Positions 15,948 through 24,745 of a stretch of DNA of 37,834 nucleotides are shown here, piece after piece (position 1 is the first letter of the stretch; each line of letters opens with the position of its first letter). The position numbers and the translations under genes were made by a program. Below the pieces are notes generated by a model. The model worked only from the letters and a program-made list of their open reading frames with translations, did not search any database and was not told the DNA's origin. The DNA lies in assembly GCA_038211505.1 (NCBI GenBank), contig JBBQVO010000008.1, forward strand, positions 1-37,834, written 5' to 3'. Source of the stretch: JBBQVO01 sp038211505 (GTDB lineage: Bacteria; Chloroflexota; Dehalococcoidia; DSTF01; JACRBR01).

Positions 15948-17132
15948 TTAGTCCTCCCGGTCTTTCCGGTGCATCAGTTCGGACGGGTCTTCGCCCGCCT
16001 CACGCAGCGCCTCGATGAGGGCTGCGCCGAGCGGGCTGAGGTCTTCGCCATCTTCTCCGGACGCGGCGCTGGATGGCGCGCGGCCGAGGGGCATGCTGCC
16101 GTTCAGTCCTTCTTCGCCGTCGTCATCGGACGGGACGAGCAGGTTGAGCTCGATCAACTTGTCGCGGAGCTCGTCGTACGACTTGCGGCCGAAGTTGCGC
16201 AGCGAGAGGAGTTCATCCTCGCTCTTCTCGAGCACGGCGCCGACGGTCATAAGGCCGCTGCGCTTGAGGCAGTTGTAAGCACGCACCGAGAGATTCAGGT
16301 CTTCGATCGGCATGTTGTACTTGTCCGGCGGCAGCGACGTGCCGACGCCGAGGCCGCGATCAACCGTGGGGGGCAACGGCTTGCCGAGGAGCGCGAACAT
16401 GCGCATCTCGTCGACGAGAATGTCGGCGCTCTTGCTGATCGCGTCGACGCCGCTTGTCGTGCCGTCGGTCCAGACTTCGAGCGTCAGCTTGTCGTAGTTG
16501 GTCATCTGGCCGACGCGCGTGTGGGTGACGTGGAAGTTCACGCGCCGCACGGGCGAGAAGATGGCGTCGACGGGGATAACGCCGATCGGCAGACCGTCGC
16601 TCTGGCCGGCGGGCGCGTAGCCCTGGCCGGGCTCGACGTTGAGTTCGACGGTGAGGCGAGCGTCGGCGGAGTCGAGCGTCGCGAGCTGGAGTTCGGGGTT
16701 CACGATCTCGTAGTCGGCGGTGAGCTGGATCGACTGCGCGGTCACGGGGCCTTCGCCCTGGGCTTCGAGGTAGAGCTTCGCCGGGCGCTCGGCGAGCGCG
16801 CGCAGCCGGAGCTCCTTGATGTTGAGGAGGAACTCCGTCGTGTCTTCCTTCATGTGCGGAATCGTCGAGAATTCGTGCTCGACTTCTTCGATGCGCACGG
16901 ACGTCACCGCCGCGCCGGGGAGCGAGCTAAGAAGCACGCGACGCAGCGCGTTGCCCAGTGTCGTGCCGAAACCCGCGGCGAGCGGCTCGGCGACGATGCG
17001 CACGTACGTCTCGGTCTCTTCTTCTACCTCGATGTGCGCGGGCTCAAGATCGTTCAACGTTGTCCTCCCTGGGCGGTCAGCTGGCAGTTCCGTCGCCAGA
17101 ATCCGGCGCGCTTCAAGCGCTTGCATCGCCAT
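15948..17132 (-). CDS. rpoA: DNA-directed RNA polymerase alpha subunit, with N- and C-terminal extensions
   Basis: Alpha dimerises to nucleate RNA polymerase assembly and its C-terminal domain contacts UP elements and activators. At 394 residues it is about 60-80 longer than usual. The N-terminal domain runs from about 30 to 255, with [19 protein letters not shown] (55-73). The C-terminal domain spans about 274-332 with [18 protein letters not shown] and [13 protein letters not shown]. Residues 333-394 form an acidic tail with [11 protein letters not shown] and DGEDLSPLG that ends in a predicted helix ([13 protein letters not shown]). About 27 extra N-terminal residues precede the first conserved strand. 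The ATG overlaps the rpsD stop by one base (TAATG), so this start is well supported; an ATG two codons later is the alternative. Confidence 0.96.
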   Translation of the reverse strand: MAMQALEARRILATELPADRPGRTTLNDLEPAHIEVEEETETYVRIVAEPLAAGFGTTLGNALRRVLLSSLPGAAVTSVRIEEVEHEFSTIPHMKEDTTEFLLNIKELRLRALAERPAKLYLEAQGEGPVTAQSIQLTADYEIVNPELQLATLDSADARLTVELNVEPGQGYAPAGQSDGLPIGVIPVDAIFSPVRRVNFHVTHTRVGQMTNYDKLTLEVWTDGTTSGVDAISKSADILVDEMRMFALLGKPLPPTVDRGLGVGTSLPPDKYNMPIEDLNLSVRAYNCLKRSGLMTVGAVLEKSEDELLSLRNFGRKSYDELRDKLIELNLLVPSDDDGEEGLNGSMPLGRAPSSAASGEDGEDLSPLGAALIEALREAGEDPSELMHRKDRED

Positions 17133-17755
17133 TAACGTGAGTAGTATTCGACGATGACCGCCGGGTCGAACTTCGAAGGCGTATCGCTGATCACAGGCGT
17201 CTGGACGATGCGGCCGGTCATCTGACCGCCATCAACGTTCAGCCACGATGGCGCGGATTTGTTCGCCATGTTGACCTGCGCGATCTTGTAGTACTCGTTC
17301 TTCTTCGCGGCGGGCGTCCAGCCGATGACGTCGCCGGCGCGCGTCGCGGCCGACGGCACATCGGTCTTGCGGCCGTTGAGCATGATGTGGCCGTGGCGCA
17401 CGACCTGCCGCGCCTGCTTGAGCGAGTCGGCGAAGCCCATCTTGTGGACGATGTTATCGAGACGCATCTCGAGCAGGCGCACGAGGTTCTCGCCGGTGAC
17501 GCCGGGCAAACGCACGGCGTCCTTGTAGTAGCTCACGAACTGCTTCTCGAGCACGCCGTAGGAGTTGCGCGCCTTCTGCTTTTCGCGCAGCTGAAGCGCG
17601 CGATCAGAGAGCTTCCGGCGGCGCGTTTGCGGCGGTCCGGGCGGCTGCGGCCGCTTATCGAGCGTGCACTTCGTGACGCATTTGTCGCCTTTGAGCATCA
17701 GCTTCTCGCCATAGCGGCGGCAGATGCGGCAGACCGGTCCTGTATATCGAGCCAT
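17132..17755 (-). CDS. rpsD: 30S ribosomal protein S4, zinc-binding form
   Basis: 207 residues from ATG 17755; upstream codons in the same frame are antisense-like and overlap rpsK. S4 nucleates 30S body assembly and in many bacteria represses its own operon. The N-terminus carries four cysteines (Cys9, Cys12, Cys26, Cys30), the zinc-binding C+ form. The S4 RNA-binding domain is visible as MRLDNIVHKMGFADSLKQAR followed by VRHGHIMLNGRK. It lies between rpsK (16 bp upstream) and rpoA (1-base overlap). Confidence 0.97.
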   Translation of the reverse strand: MARYTGPVCRICRRYGEKLMLKGDKCVTKCTLDKRPQPPGPPQTRRRKLSDRALQLREKQKARNSYGVLEKQFVSYYKDAVRLPGVTGENLVRLLEMRLDNIVHKMGFADSLKQARQVVRHGHIMLNGRKTDVPSAATRAGDVIGWTPAAKKNEYYKIAQVNMANKSAPSWLNVDGGQMTGRIVQTPVISDTPSKFDPAVIVEYYSR

Positions 17756-17771
17756 AATCTCCTCCGGTCGC

Positions 17772-18173
17772 CTACACGCGCCGTCGCTTGGGTGGCCGGC
17801 AGCCGTTGTGTGGTACCGGGGTGGAATCTTTGATGCTGAGTACAGTGAGGCCGCTCGACTGGAGCGCGCGGACGGCGGCTTCGCGACCGCTGCCGGGACC
17901 TTTGATGAGGACGTCGACCTGGCGCAGGCCGTGCTCCATCGCGCGGCGGGCGGCGCCTTCGGCGGCGATCTGCGCGGCGTACGGCGTGCTCTTGCGGGAG
18001 CCTTTGAAGCCGGATGCGCCGGCACTCGCCCACGACAGCACGTTGCCGTTGGGATCGGTCAGCGTGATCTGCGTGTTGTTGAACGTCGACTGGATGTAGG
18101 CGCGGCCACGCGGCACGGACTTTCGTTCGCGCTTGCGTCCCTTGCTCTTCGTCGCTGCCTTTCGATCGGCCAT
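17772..18173 (-). CDS. rpsK: 30S ribosomal protein S11
   Basis: 133 residues, normal for uS11. The N-terminus is a basic disordered tail. [38 protein letters not shown] and the C-terminal [18 protein letters not shown] are diagnostic. S11 forms part of the 30S platform near the E site. The gap to rpsM upstream is 51 bp. Confidence 0.97.
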   Translation of the reverse strand: MADRKAATKSKGRKRERKSVPRGRAYIQSTFNNTQITLTDPNGNVLSWASAGASGFKGSRKSTPYAAQIAAEGAARRAMEHGLRQVDVLIKGPGSGREAAVRALQSSGLTVLSIKDSTPVPHNGCRPPKRRRV

Positions 18174-18224
18174 GCCTCTCCTCTGCGCCCGTCGCGCTCA
18201 GGAACTACCCCGGTTCGGTTCCGG

Positions 18225-18608
18225 TTACTTCTTGGCCAGCGCCTTGCGCTTGCCGGCCACCGTACGGCGCGCCCCGCGCTTCGTCCGCGCGTTCGTCTTC
18301 GTCCGCTGTCCGTGCACTGGCAGGCCGCGGCGGTGGCGGATGCCGCGGTAGCAGTTGATCTCGATCAGCCGCTGGATGTTCTGGCGCACTTCGCGCCGCA
18401 GGTCGCCTTCCACCGTGTGCGCTTTGTCGATGATCTCGCGGATGCGGTTCACTTCGTCGTCGGTGAGGTCGCGCACTTTCGTGCCGCCGTTGACCTGCGC
18501 CTGCGTGACGATGTGCTTCGACGCCGTGGCGCCGATGCCGAAGATGTACCGCAAGGAAATATCGACCCGCTTGTCGCGGGGAATGTCGACGCCGGCGATT
18601 CGTGCCAT
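18225..18608 (-). CDS. rpsM: 30S ribosomal protein S13
   Basis: 127 residues, normal for uS13. [20 protein letters not shown] at the N-terminus and [20 protein letters not shown] near the C-terminus are family hallmarks, ending in a basic tail that contacts P-site tRNA and the intersubunit bridge. Starts 6 bp after the rpmJ stop. Confidence 0.97.
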   Translation of the reverse strand: MARIAGVDIPRDKRVDISLRYIFGIGATASKHIVTQAQVNGGTKVRDLTDDEVNRIREIIDKAHTVEGDLRREVRQNIQRLIEINCYRGIRHRRGLPVHGQRTKTNARTKRGARRTVAGKRKALAKK

Positions 18609-18614
18609 ATCCTC

Positions 18615-18728
18615 TTACCCCTGCCGCTGCTTGTGCTTTGGTATCTCACAGATCACGCGCAGCACTCCATGCCGACGGATGATCTTGCACTTATCGCATC
18701 GCTTCTTGATCGAAGCTCGTACTCTCAT
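18615..18728 (-). CDS. rpmJ: 50S ribosomal protein L36, zinc-binding form
   Basis: A 37-residue protein, [11 protein letters not shown] at the N-terminus and PKHKQRQG at the C-terminus, exactly the size of bL36. Cys11, Cys14, Cys27 and His32 form the zinc site, so this is the C+ paralogue. It lies in the canonical infA-rpmJ-rpsM order, 30 bp after infA and 6 bp before rpsM. Confidence 0.96.
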   Translation of the reverse strand: MRVRASIKKRCDKCKIIRRHGVLRVICEIPKHKQRQG

Positions 18729-18758
18729 GTCCCCAGTCGCTTTCAGCGCGAAGTCGCG

Positions 18759-18977
18759 CTATCTGAATCGATATGTGATCCGCCCGCGAGCGAGATCGTA
18801 CGGCGACAACTCGACGAGCACGCGGTCGCCGGGCAGCACCTTGATGAAGTTCAGTCGGATCTTCCCTGAGATGTGGGCGAGAACCTGGTGGCCGTTGGGT
18901 AACTCCACCTTGAACATCGCGTTCGGCAGGGGCTCCCTCACAACGCCCTCTACCTCTATCGCGTCCTTTTTTGGCAT
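18759..18977 (-). CDS. infA: Translation initiation factor IF-1
   Basis: 72 residues, the standard IF-1 length. It is a single OB-fold protein that occupies the ribosomal A site during initiation. [20 protein letters not shown], then [17 protein letters not shown] and [16 protein letters not shown], are conserved throughout. AAGGAG lies just before the ATG. It follows map after 95 bp of unusually AT-rich sequence that holds a candidate internal promoter. Confidence 0.97.
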   Translation of the reverse strand: MPKKDAIEVEGVVREPLPNAMFKVELPNGHQVLAHISGKIRLNFIKVLPGDRVLVELSPYDLARGRITYRFR

Positions 18978-19012
18978 GCGCTCCTTCCCCGAGCAGCAAA
19001 CTCAAGCAAATT

Positions 19013-19042
19013 GTTATACCAAATACCGCGGGTTTACGCTAA
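19013..19042 (-). promoter_or_regulatory. Candidate internal promoter for infA-rpmJ-rpsM-rpsK-rpsD-rpoA
   Basis: On the minus strand TTAGCG (19037-19042) and TATAAC (19013-19018) are 18 bp apart, 36 bp before infA. The surrounding 60 bp are strongly AT-rich in an otherwise GC-rich region, and a second TATAAA lies a little further upstream. The -35 match is weak. An internal promoter here would let the alpha operon be expressed apart from the spc operon. Confidence 0.45.
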
Positions 19043-19072
19043 CGAAAAGTTTTATATGTCGCTCCACAATGA

Positions 19073-19822
19073 TTACGGCACCGTCAATACGACCGGATCG
19101 CCATCCGTGATCGCGATCGTGTGCTCGAAATGCGCTGCCCAGCTTCCGTCGATCGTGACGACAGTCCATTCGTCGGAGAGCTGCTTCGTGTGCCAGTCGC
19201 CGACGGTGACCATCGGTTCGAGCGCGAGCACCATGCCCTTCTTCAGCACCGGACCGCGATCTTCGGGACCGTAGTTCGGCACCTGCGGCTCCTCGTGCAT
19301 ATCGCGCCCGACGCCGTGTCCGCAATACTCCCTCACGACGCCGAAGCCGTGCGACTCGATGACCTGCTCGATGGCGTGGGACGCTTCGCCGAGCCGCGCA
19401 CCGGGTCGCAGATGCGAAATGCCAGCCGCCAGCGCCTCTCGCGTTACGTCAACTAGCTCTCGCATGCGCGGCTTGGCGTCGCCGACCGTGACGCTGATCG
19501 CGTGGTCGGCAACGAATCCCTTGTATGTGCAACCGAGGTCGACGCTGACGACGTCGCCGTCCTGGATCACACGCTTACCTGGAATGCCGTGGACGATCTC
19601 TTCGTTCACGGAGACGCATACCGTGGCGGGATAGCCGTGATAGCCGAGAAAGGTTGGCGCGACCCCGTGCCTGGCGAATTCTGTACGGACGATCTTGTCC
19701 AGACTCTTCACGACAACGCCCGGCCGCACGGCATCGAGCACTTTGTTCATCGTCTGCGCGACGATGCTGCCGGCCTGCCGCATGACGGCGATCTCGTCGT
19801 CGGATTTGAGGATGATGGGCAT
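19073..19822 (-). CDS. map: Methionine aminopeptidase, type I
   Basis: Removes the N-terminal methionine from nascent proteins. 249 residues from ATG 19822; upstream in-frame codons overlap adk and do not look conserved. The metal-binding residues Asp95, Asp106, His169, Glu202 and Glu233 are all present, as are His78 and the GYHGYPATVCVSVNEE segment. No N-terminal zinc finger is present, so it is the plain type Ia form. It lies 7 bp after adk in the usual secY-adk-map-infA order. Confidence 0.96.
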   Translation of the reverse strand: MPIILKSDDEIAVMRQAGSIVAQTMNKVLDAVRPGVVVKSLDKIVRTEFARHGVAPTFLGYHGYPATVCVSVNEEIVHGIPGKRVIQDGDVVSVDLGCTYKGFVADHAISVTVGDAKPRMRELVDVTREALAAGISHLRPGARLGEASHAIEQVIESHGFGVVREYCGHGVGRDMHEEPQVPNYGPEDRGPVLKKGMVLALEPMVTVGDWHTKQLSDEWTVVTIDGSWAAHFEHTIAITDGDPVVLTVP

Positions 19823-19829
19823 CGTGCTG

Positions 19830-20405
19830 CTACTTCCCGTCCGCATCGACGCCGAGCGCCTGCAACAGTGATGCGGTGACGACGGGGATCTCCGGCAGCC
19901 CATCGACTTCTTTCAAGCGGCCGCCCTTACGGTAGTGATCGAGCAGCGCTGCGGGCGGCTTCTGCACCTGCAGGCGCGTCCGGATCGCGTCGGGCGTATC
20001 GTCGGTGCGTCCGGATTCTTTGGCGCGGCCGAGCAAGCGCTCGACGAGCACGTCATCGGGGCCGGTGATGTTGATGGAGATGTCGATCGCTTTGCCTTCG
20101 CGCTTGAGCGCTTCATCGAGCGCTTCCGCCTGCACGAGCGTGCGCGGGAAGCCGTCGAGGATGAATCCTTGACCTGCATCCAGCTCGGCGAGCCTCGCCA
20201 TGAACATATCGATCACGAGCTGATCCGGGACGAGCAGACCCTTATCCATGTAGTCCTTCGCCATCGTCCCCAGCTTCGTACCTTCGTTGACATGCGCGCG
20301 CAGCATGTCGCCCGTCGAGATGTGCGCCCATCCCGTGCGCCCGGCAACGATGGCGGCCTGCGTGCCCTTGCCGACGCCGGGCGGCCCGAAAAAGATGACG
20401 TACAT
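19830..20405 (-). CDS. adk: Adenylate kinase, short-LID form
   Basis: Interconverts ATP, AMP and ADP in the cytoplasm. The P-loop is GPPGVGKGTQ (residues 7-16); ISTGDMLRAHV and ILDGFPRTLVQAEAL are the AMP-binding parts. The stretch LLGRAKESGRTDDTPDAIRT shows that the roughly 27-residue LID insertion and its zinc cysteines are missing, so this is the short type (191 residues). It is immediately adjacent to the secY stop codon, with no spacer. Confidence 0.96.
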   Translation of the reverse strand: MYVIFFGPPGVGKGTQAAIVAGRTGWAHISTGDMLRAHVNEGTKLGTMAKDYMDKGLLVPDQLVIDMFMARLAELDAGQGFILDGFPRTLVQAEALDEALKREGKAIDISINITGPDDVLVERLLGRAKESGRTDDTPDAIRTRLQVQKPPAALLDHYRKGGRLKEVDGLPEIPVVTASLLQALGVDADGK

Positions 20406-21806
20406 CTAGCGGATGAACCCCTCGTAGTTACGCATGAGGAGTTGCGCTTCGAGCTGTTTCATCGTGTCGATGACGACACCGACGACGATCAGCAATCCGG
20501 TGCTGCTGATCGTTAACTGGCCGCTCGAGTTGATATCGAACCAGTTCGTCGCCAGGTACGGGATGATCGCGACGATGCCGAGGAAGATCGCGCCGGCCCA
20601 GGTGATGCGGACGAGGACGCGCATGATGTATTCGCTCGTCGGCCGGCCGGGCCGGATGCCGGGCACAAAGCCGCCTTGTTTCTGGAGGTTCTCGGCGAGG
20701 TTCTGCTGCTGATACGTGACGAACGTATAGAAGAAGCTGAACGCGACGACGAGCAGGAACACGAAGACGTAGAAGCCAGGGCTGCCGCTGCTACGCGCAT
20801 TGTTGCCGGGCGAGATGAAGTCGCTGATCCAGGTCGTCGCGCTGCGCACCCACGGCGTCGTCGACTGATCGTGGATGAACTGCGCGGCGTACGCCGGCAG
20901 GATGACGATCGAGAAGGCGAAGATCAGCGGGATCATACCGGCGGAGTTCACCTTCAACGGGATATGGCTCTGCCCGGACTGTCTATACATCTTGCCCGCG
21001 CGGAAGACGCTCTTCGCGTATTGCACGGGAATCTTGCGCACGGCCTCCTGCATGAAGACGATGGCGCCGACGAGCAGCACCGTCAACACCGCGAGAATGA
21101 GAATCGCGAAGATGCCGATCGTCGAGTTGAAGAGCTGGTTGAGCAGACCGGGCATGCCGGCGACGATGCCACCGAAGATGATCACGGAGATGCCGTTGCC
21201 GATGCCGTTCTCGGTGATCAGCTCGCCGATCCAGACGAGGAAGAGCGTGCCGGCTGTCAGCGAGAAGAGCGCCGTCACGGTCACGAGGGCGTTGCTTCCG
21301 CTCAGTGACGGGTTGAACATGGCGGTCGCCGCGGCGCCACCAGAGTTGCTGACGATCTGGTGGAGGATGACAAGCTGCGCGAAGCCCTGGACGAAGCACA
21401 GCGGCACCGTCATCCAGTGCTGGTACAGCTCGAGCCGATGCCGGCCAGCTTCGCCTTCCTTTTGCAGGTTGCCGAGCGAAGGAAAGATTGGCGTGATCAG
21501 CTGCATGATGATGGTGGAGGTGATGTACGGATAGACGCCGAGCGCAGCGACGCTGACGCGCTTGAGCGCGCCGCCGCTGAACAGGTTGAAGAAGCCCAGC
21601 AGCTTGCTCTGATTGAACGCGCTCTCGAGCTGGCTCGGATTGACGCCGGGGATGGGGATGTGGGCGACGAAGCGGAAGACGATGAGCATCGCCGCCGTGA
21701 AGAGCAGCTTTTTGCGGATATCCGGTTGGGCGACGGCGTCGAACACCGCCTGCAGAAGTCGCGGGCGATTGGCGGCTGCTTGCTGTCTGCTCGCTGCGAG
21801 CGCCAT
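20406..21806 (-). CDS. secY: Preprotein translocase subunit SecY
   Basis: SecY is the channel of the Sec translocon in the cytoplasmic membrane. 466 residues with ten predicted membrane helices. Family stretches include FRFVAHIPIPGVNPSQL (first helix and plug region), GVYPYITSTIIMQLITP, the cytoplasmic loop RKIPVQYAKS, and the C-terminal GGFVPGIRPGRPTSEYI. It abuts rplO and adk with no spacing on either side. The N-terminal 20 residues before the first conserved segment are basic and Ala/Gln-rich. Confidence 0.97.
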   Translation of the reverse strand: MALAASRQQAAANRPRLLQAVFDAVAQPDIRKKLLFTAAMLIVFRFVAHIPIPGVNPSQLESAFNQSKLLGFFNLFSGGALKRVSVAALGVYPYITSTIIMQLITPIFPSLGNLQKEGEAGRHRLELYQHWMTVPLCFVQGFAQLVILHQIVSNSGGAAATAMFNPSLSGSNALVTVTALFSLTAGTLFLVWIGELITENGIGNGISVIIFGGIVAGMPGLLNQLFNSTIGIFAILILAVLTVLLVGAIVFMQEAVRKIPVQYAKSVFRAGKMYRQSGQSHIPLKVNSAGMIPLIFAFSIVILPAYAAQFIHDQSTTPWVRSATTWISDFISPGNNARSSGSPGFYVFVFLLVVAFSFFYTFVTYQQQNLAENLQKQGGFVPGIRPGRPTSEYIMRVLVRITWAGAIFLGIVAIIPYLATNWFDINSSGQLTISSTGLLIVVGVVIDTMKQLEAQLLMRNYEGFIR

Positions 21807-22457
21807 CTATGCCTCTTCGGTCCCTGCCTCAGTTTCGCCGGCGTCGTCGTCAGAAGCGGCGGCGGCGGCGGATTTCTTCTTGCCTTTGGCGACTTTGGCT
21901 TCGGCGTCGTCCTCTGATTTCTTCTGCGTGCGCGCCTTCTCGACGGCCGCGGCAGCGGCCTTACGGACGCGCACCGAGTTCGGCTTCGCCTCCGCCGGCT
22001 TCTCTTGCGGCTCGCCGTTCAACCATACCACGCTGCCACCGGCGGCCTCGATCTTGCTCTGCGCGGACTTCGAGAAGCTCGCCGCGGCGACCTTGATGGC
22101 GACGGTCAGTTCGCCCTCACCGAGAATCTTTACGGGCTTGGGTGTACGGACGAGCTTGGCCGAGCGCATCGCCTCGGCGTTGACATCGGCGCCGGCGGCG
22201 AAGCGCGCCAACATGCCAACGTTCACTTCCTCGTAGTCGACCCGGAACGGGTTACGGAAGCCGCGCTTGTAGGCCATGCGGCGGACGAGCGGCAGCTGGC
22301 CACCCTCGAAGCCGGGGCGGACGCCACCGCCGGAGCGGGCCTTCTGGCCCTTCATGCCCTTCGTCGAATACGTACCGTGGCCGCTGGCGTTGCCACGGCC
22401 GATCCGCTTGCGCTTGTGCGTGGCGCCGGCGGGCTGGCGGAGTTCGTGCTGCTGCAT
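21807..22457 (-). CDS. rplO: 50S ribosomal protein L15 with a long charged C-terminal tail
   Basis: The core (residues 1 to about 148) is a normal uL15: HKRKRIGRGNASGHGTYSTK and GFEGGQLPLVRRMAYKRGF. Beyond it, residues about 150-216 form a low-complexity tail rich in Ala, Lys, Glu and Asp (for example ARTQKKSEDDAEAKVAKGKK, ending in an acidic DDDAGETEAGTEEA). L15 is usually about 145-150 residues, so the tail adds nearly half again. The stop codon abuts secY directly. The tail is likely disordered and on the ribosome surface (inference). Confidence 0.95.
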   Translation of the reverse strand: MQQHELRQPAGATHKRKRIGRGNASGHGTYSTKGMKGQKARSGGGVRPGFEGGQLPLVRRMAYKRGFRNPFRVDYEEVNVGMLARFAAGADVNAEAMRSAKLVRTPKPVKILGEGELTVAIKVAAASFSKSAQSKIEAAGGSVVWLNGEPQEKPAEAKPNSVRVRKAAAAAVEKARTQKKSEDDAEAKVAKGKKKSAAAAASDDDAGETEAGTEEA

Positions 22458-22649
22458 CTACGCACCCTCCCCGTCGCGCTCCACGCTCACGAGGTGCCGC
22501 ACCTTCGTGACCATGCCGTGGATCGTCCGGTTGTCGTCGTGCTCGACCGTCTGCCCGAGCTTGCGCAGGCCGAGCGCTCGGATCGTGCGCTTCTGGTCGA
22601 TCTTCTGGTTGATTCCGCTGCGTTCCCAGGTCACTCTGATCTTGGCCAT
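22458..22649 (-). CDS. rpmD: 50S ribosomal protein L30
   Basis: 63 residues, normal for uL30. AKIRVTWERSGINQKIDQKR and LGLRKLGQTVEHDD are typical, with the conserved MVTKVRHLVSVE near the end. It sits between rpsE (2 bp) and rplO (no gap), the standard spc order. Confidence 0.95.
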   Translation of the reverse strand: MAKIRVTWERSGINQKIDQKRTIRALGLRKLGQTVEHDDNRTIHGMVTKVRHLVSVERDGEGA

Positions 22650-22651
22650 CG

Positions 22652-23224
22652 CTAGGCTCCTGCCGCTGGCGTTGCGGCGCGCGTCCGCGGGGCGGCGCCG
22701 GCCGTCGGCGATTCGGCGCGCGCGCGGGCGGCGGCGCTCCGGCGGCGGGCGATCTCCGTCTTCACATCTTTGAGCTCGCTCAGCCCCTGCATCGTCGCGC
22801 GCACGACGTTGATGGCGTTCGATGAGCCGAGGGACTTCGTGAGGACATCCTTGATGCCGGCCGACTCCATGACGGCGCGCACACCGCCGCCGGCGATGAC
22901 GCCGGTGCCGGGCGACGCCGGCTTCATCATGATCTTCGCGGCGCCAAAACGCGCGATGATCGGGTGGGCGATCGTCGACTTGTTCATCGGCACCTTGATC
23001 AGGCTCTTGCGCGCGACGGCTGATCCCTTGCGGATGGCCTCGGGCACTTCGTTCGCCTTGCCCATGCCGGCGCCGACGTGGCCGTTGCCGTCACCGACGA
23101 CGACCACGGCGCTGAAGCTAAAGCGGCGTCCGCCCTTCACCACCTTCGAAACGCGGTTGATGAAGACGACCTTCTCTTGCAGGTCCAGCTCGCGCGCTTC
23201 GATCTTTCGTTCTCGTGCCATCAT
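22652..23224 (-). CDS. rpsE: 30S ribosomal protein S5
   Basis: 190 residues; two adjacent ATG codons (23224 and 23221) could each start it. The dsRNA-binding N-terminal domain shows [20 protein letters not shown] and [20 protein letters not shown]; the C-terminal domain has [21 protein letters not shown]5 helps decoding fidelity. The last 30 residues are an Ala/Arg/Thr-rich extension beyond the usual end. Confidence 0.96.
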   Translation of the reverse strand: MMARERKIEARELDLQEKVVFINRVSKVVKGGRRFSFSAVVVVGDGNGHVGAGMGKANEVPEAIRKGSAVARKSLIKVPMNKSTIAHPIIARFGAAKIMMKPASPGTGVIAGGGVRAVMESAGIKDVLTKSLGSSNAINVVRATMQGLSELKDVKTEIARRRSAAARARAESPTAGAAPRTRAATPAAGA

Positions 23225-23270
23225 CGCATCGTCCTTGTCCCGCTTTGGCGGGCGCTCTTCGTTAGAACTT

Positions 23271-23633
23271 CTAGAACTTCAGGCCCGCTTCGCGCGCCGC
23301 ATCGGCGAGCGCCTTGACGCGACCGTGGTACTTGTTGCCGCCTCGATCGAACACTACCTGCTTCACGCCGACGTCGATCGCCTTCTTCGCGACAGCGTCT
23401 CCGACGGCCTTCGCGCGCGCCGACTTATCGCCGTCGCCTTCTTTCAACGCCTTCTCGATCGAGCTGGCGGCGGCGAGCGTGTGGCCGCGGGCATCGTCGA
23501 TCACCTGCGCGTAGATGTGCGTGCTGCTGCGATACACCGCCAGGCGCGGCCGTTCGGCCGTGCCGGATACGGTCTTGCGGACGCGTTCGTGGCGTCGTAC
23601 GCGAGCTGCGCGCGCGGTCTTGTTGCCCTTCAT
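23271..23633 (-). CDS. rplR: 50S ribosomal protein L18
   Basis: 120 residues, normal for uL18, a 5S rRNA-binding protein. The conserved [20 protein letters not shown] and the C-terminal [20 protein letters not shown] are present. Its Shine-Dalgarno (GGCAGGGAAG) lies within a 20/21 copy of the rplF 3' end; the true rplF end is about 85 bp upstream. Confidence 0.96.
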   Translation of the reverse strand: MKGNKTARAARVRRHERVRKTVSGTAERPRLAVYRSSTHIYAQVIDDARGHTLAAASSIEKALKEGDGDKSARAKAVGDAVAKKAIDVGVKQVVFDRGGNKYHGRVKALADAAREAGLKF

Positions 23634-23764
23634 CTACTTCCCTGCCTTGTTCGCCACGGCGAGCCTTGAGTCGCACATGCCATTGCGTTTGCACACACCT
23701 AGTCTCGCAAACATTCGTCTACTTCCCTGCCTTGCCGGCTTTTCCGGCCTTGCGTCGCACATGC
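23629..23764 (-). repeat. Tandem duplication of the rplF 3' end
   Basis: Two pairs of matches share nearly the same offset: 23629-23649 with 23714-23734 (20 of 21 bases) and 23663-23680 with 23747-23764 (17 of 18). The first pair covers the AGK-stop end of rplF. The offset is 84-85 bp, and the sequence between the blocks has diverged. The simplest reading is that an 85-bp unit was duplicated, leaving a decayed second rplF terminus directly before rplR. Confidence 0.75.
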
Positions 23765-24264
23765 TCGCCAAGATATCGGATGCCCTTGCCCTTGTACGGC
23801 TCCGGCTTGCGTACTTTGCGGATGTTCGCTGCCACCTGGCCGACGAGTTCTTTGTCGATGCCGCGCACGTGGACGCGCGTCGTGCCTTCGACCTCGAGCT
23901 TGATGCCATCCGGTGGGACCACTTCGACGGGGTGCGAGAAGCCGACGGCCAGCGTCACCTTCTCACCCGATTGCGTCACGCGATAGCCGACGCCCTGCAG
24001 CTCCAGCGTCTTCGTGTAGCCATCGGCGACGCCGGTCATCATGTTGGCAAGCAGCGATCGCGAGAGGCCGTGCAGCGCGCGCGACTTCTTCTCGTCGTCG
24101 GGGCGCGTCACGACGATGCGCGTCTCTTCGACATCGAAGCCGATGCCGGCGGGGAACTCGCGGACGAGCTCGCCCTTCGGACCCTTGACCGTGACGGTGG
24201 AGCCGTCGATCTGGATCTGGACACTCTTCGCTACGGGGATCGGAAGACGACCTATTCGTGACAT
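23719..24264 (-). CDS. rplF: 50S ribosomal protein L6
   Basis: 181 residues, normal for uL6. [20 protein letters not shown] at the N-terminus and [20 protein letters not shown] near the C-terminus are diagnostic. The C-terminus ends in three AGK repeats. L6 sits near the factor-binding centre and sarcin-ricin loop. The 85-bp gap to rplR holds a decayed duplicate of its 3' end. Confidence 0.97.
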   Translation of the reverse strand: MSRIGRLPIPVAKSVQIQIDGSTVTVKGPKGELVREFPAGIGFDVEETRIVVTRPDDEKKSRALHGLSRSLLANMMTGVADGYTKTLELQGVGYRVTQSGEKVTLAVGFSHPVEVVPPDGIKLEVEGTTRVHVRGIDKELVGQVAANIRKVRKPEPYKGKGIRYLGEHVRRKAGKAGKAGK

Positions 24265-24268
24265 AGCC

Positions 24269-24661
24269 CTACCATACGTAGCAGATCACTTCGCCACCGA
24301 TGCTTCGGCGCCAAGCGTCCTGCCCCGACATGACGCCCTGCGGCGTCGATAAGATGGCGATCCCGAGACCCCCGTAGACGCGAGGGATCTCGCGTTTCTG
24401 CACGTACACGCGCAGTCCCGGCTTGCTGACGCGCTGCAGCCCGTTCAGCACCGGCTCCTTCTTGCCGGTGTAGTGCAGGTGGACGCGCATCAGCTTGCGG
24501 TTCGCCTCGTCCGTCATCTCGTAGCTGTGGATGAAGCCTTCCGCCTGCAAGACGTTGGCGATCGCCACTTTCATCTTCGATGCCGGCATCGTGACAAACT
24601 CATGCTTCGCCATCACCGCATTGCGGATGCGGGTCAGCATGTCCGCGATTGGATCCGTCAT
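24269..24661 (-). CDS. rpsH: 30S ribosomal protein S8
   Basis: 130 residues from ATG 24661 ([20 protein letters not shown]); the nine codons upstream are not part of the family. The C-terminal [20 protein letters not shown] is conserved. S8 binds 16S helix 21 and is the spc-operon repressor in Enterobacteria. An 84-bp gap with two small hairpins separates it from rpsN. Confidence 0.96.
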   Translation of the reverse strand: MTDPIADMLTRIRNAVMAKHEFVTMPASKMKVAIANVLQAEGFIHSYEMTDEANRKLMRVHLHYTGKKEPVLNGLQRVSKPGLRVYVQKREIPRVYGGLGIAILSTPQGVMSGQDAWRRSIGGEVICYVW

Positions 24662-24698
24662 ATTCAAGGCTTCCGCCTCCTCGTTCATCCGCGCTCTC

Positions 24699-24732
24699 GC
24701 TCGCGCGAGCTACGGAAAGGGCCGACCGGCCC
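24699..24732 (-). other. Two small hairpins between rpsN and rpsH
   Basis: GCTCGCGCGAGC (24699-24710) and GGGCCGACCGGCCC (24719-24732) are short, nearly loop-less palindromes in the 84-bp gap. They may form RNA structure in the spc transcript. Whether they bind S8 cannot be judged from sequence alone. Confidence 0.4.
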
Positions 24733-24745
24733 GCGCGCTATTCGC

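Noticed and set aside
23634..23909. 91-codon minus-strand frame ending NKAGK
   Set aside because: It is the decayed duplicate of the rplF end plus an out-of-frame part of rplF, not a separate gene.
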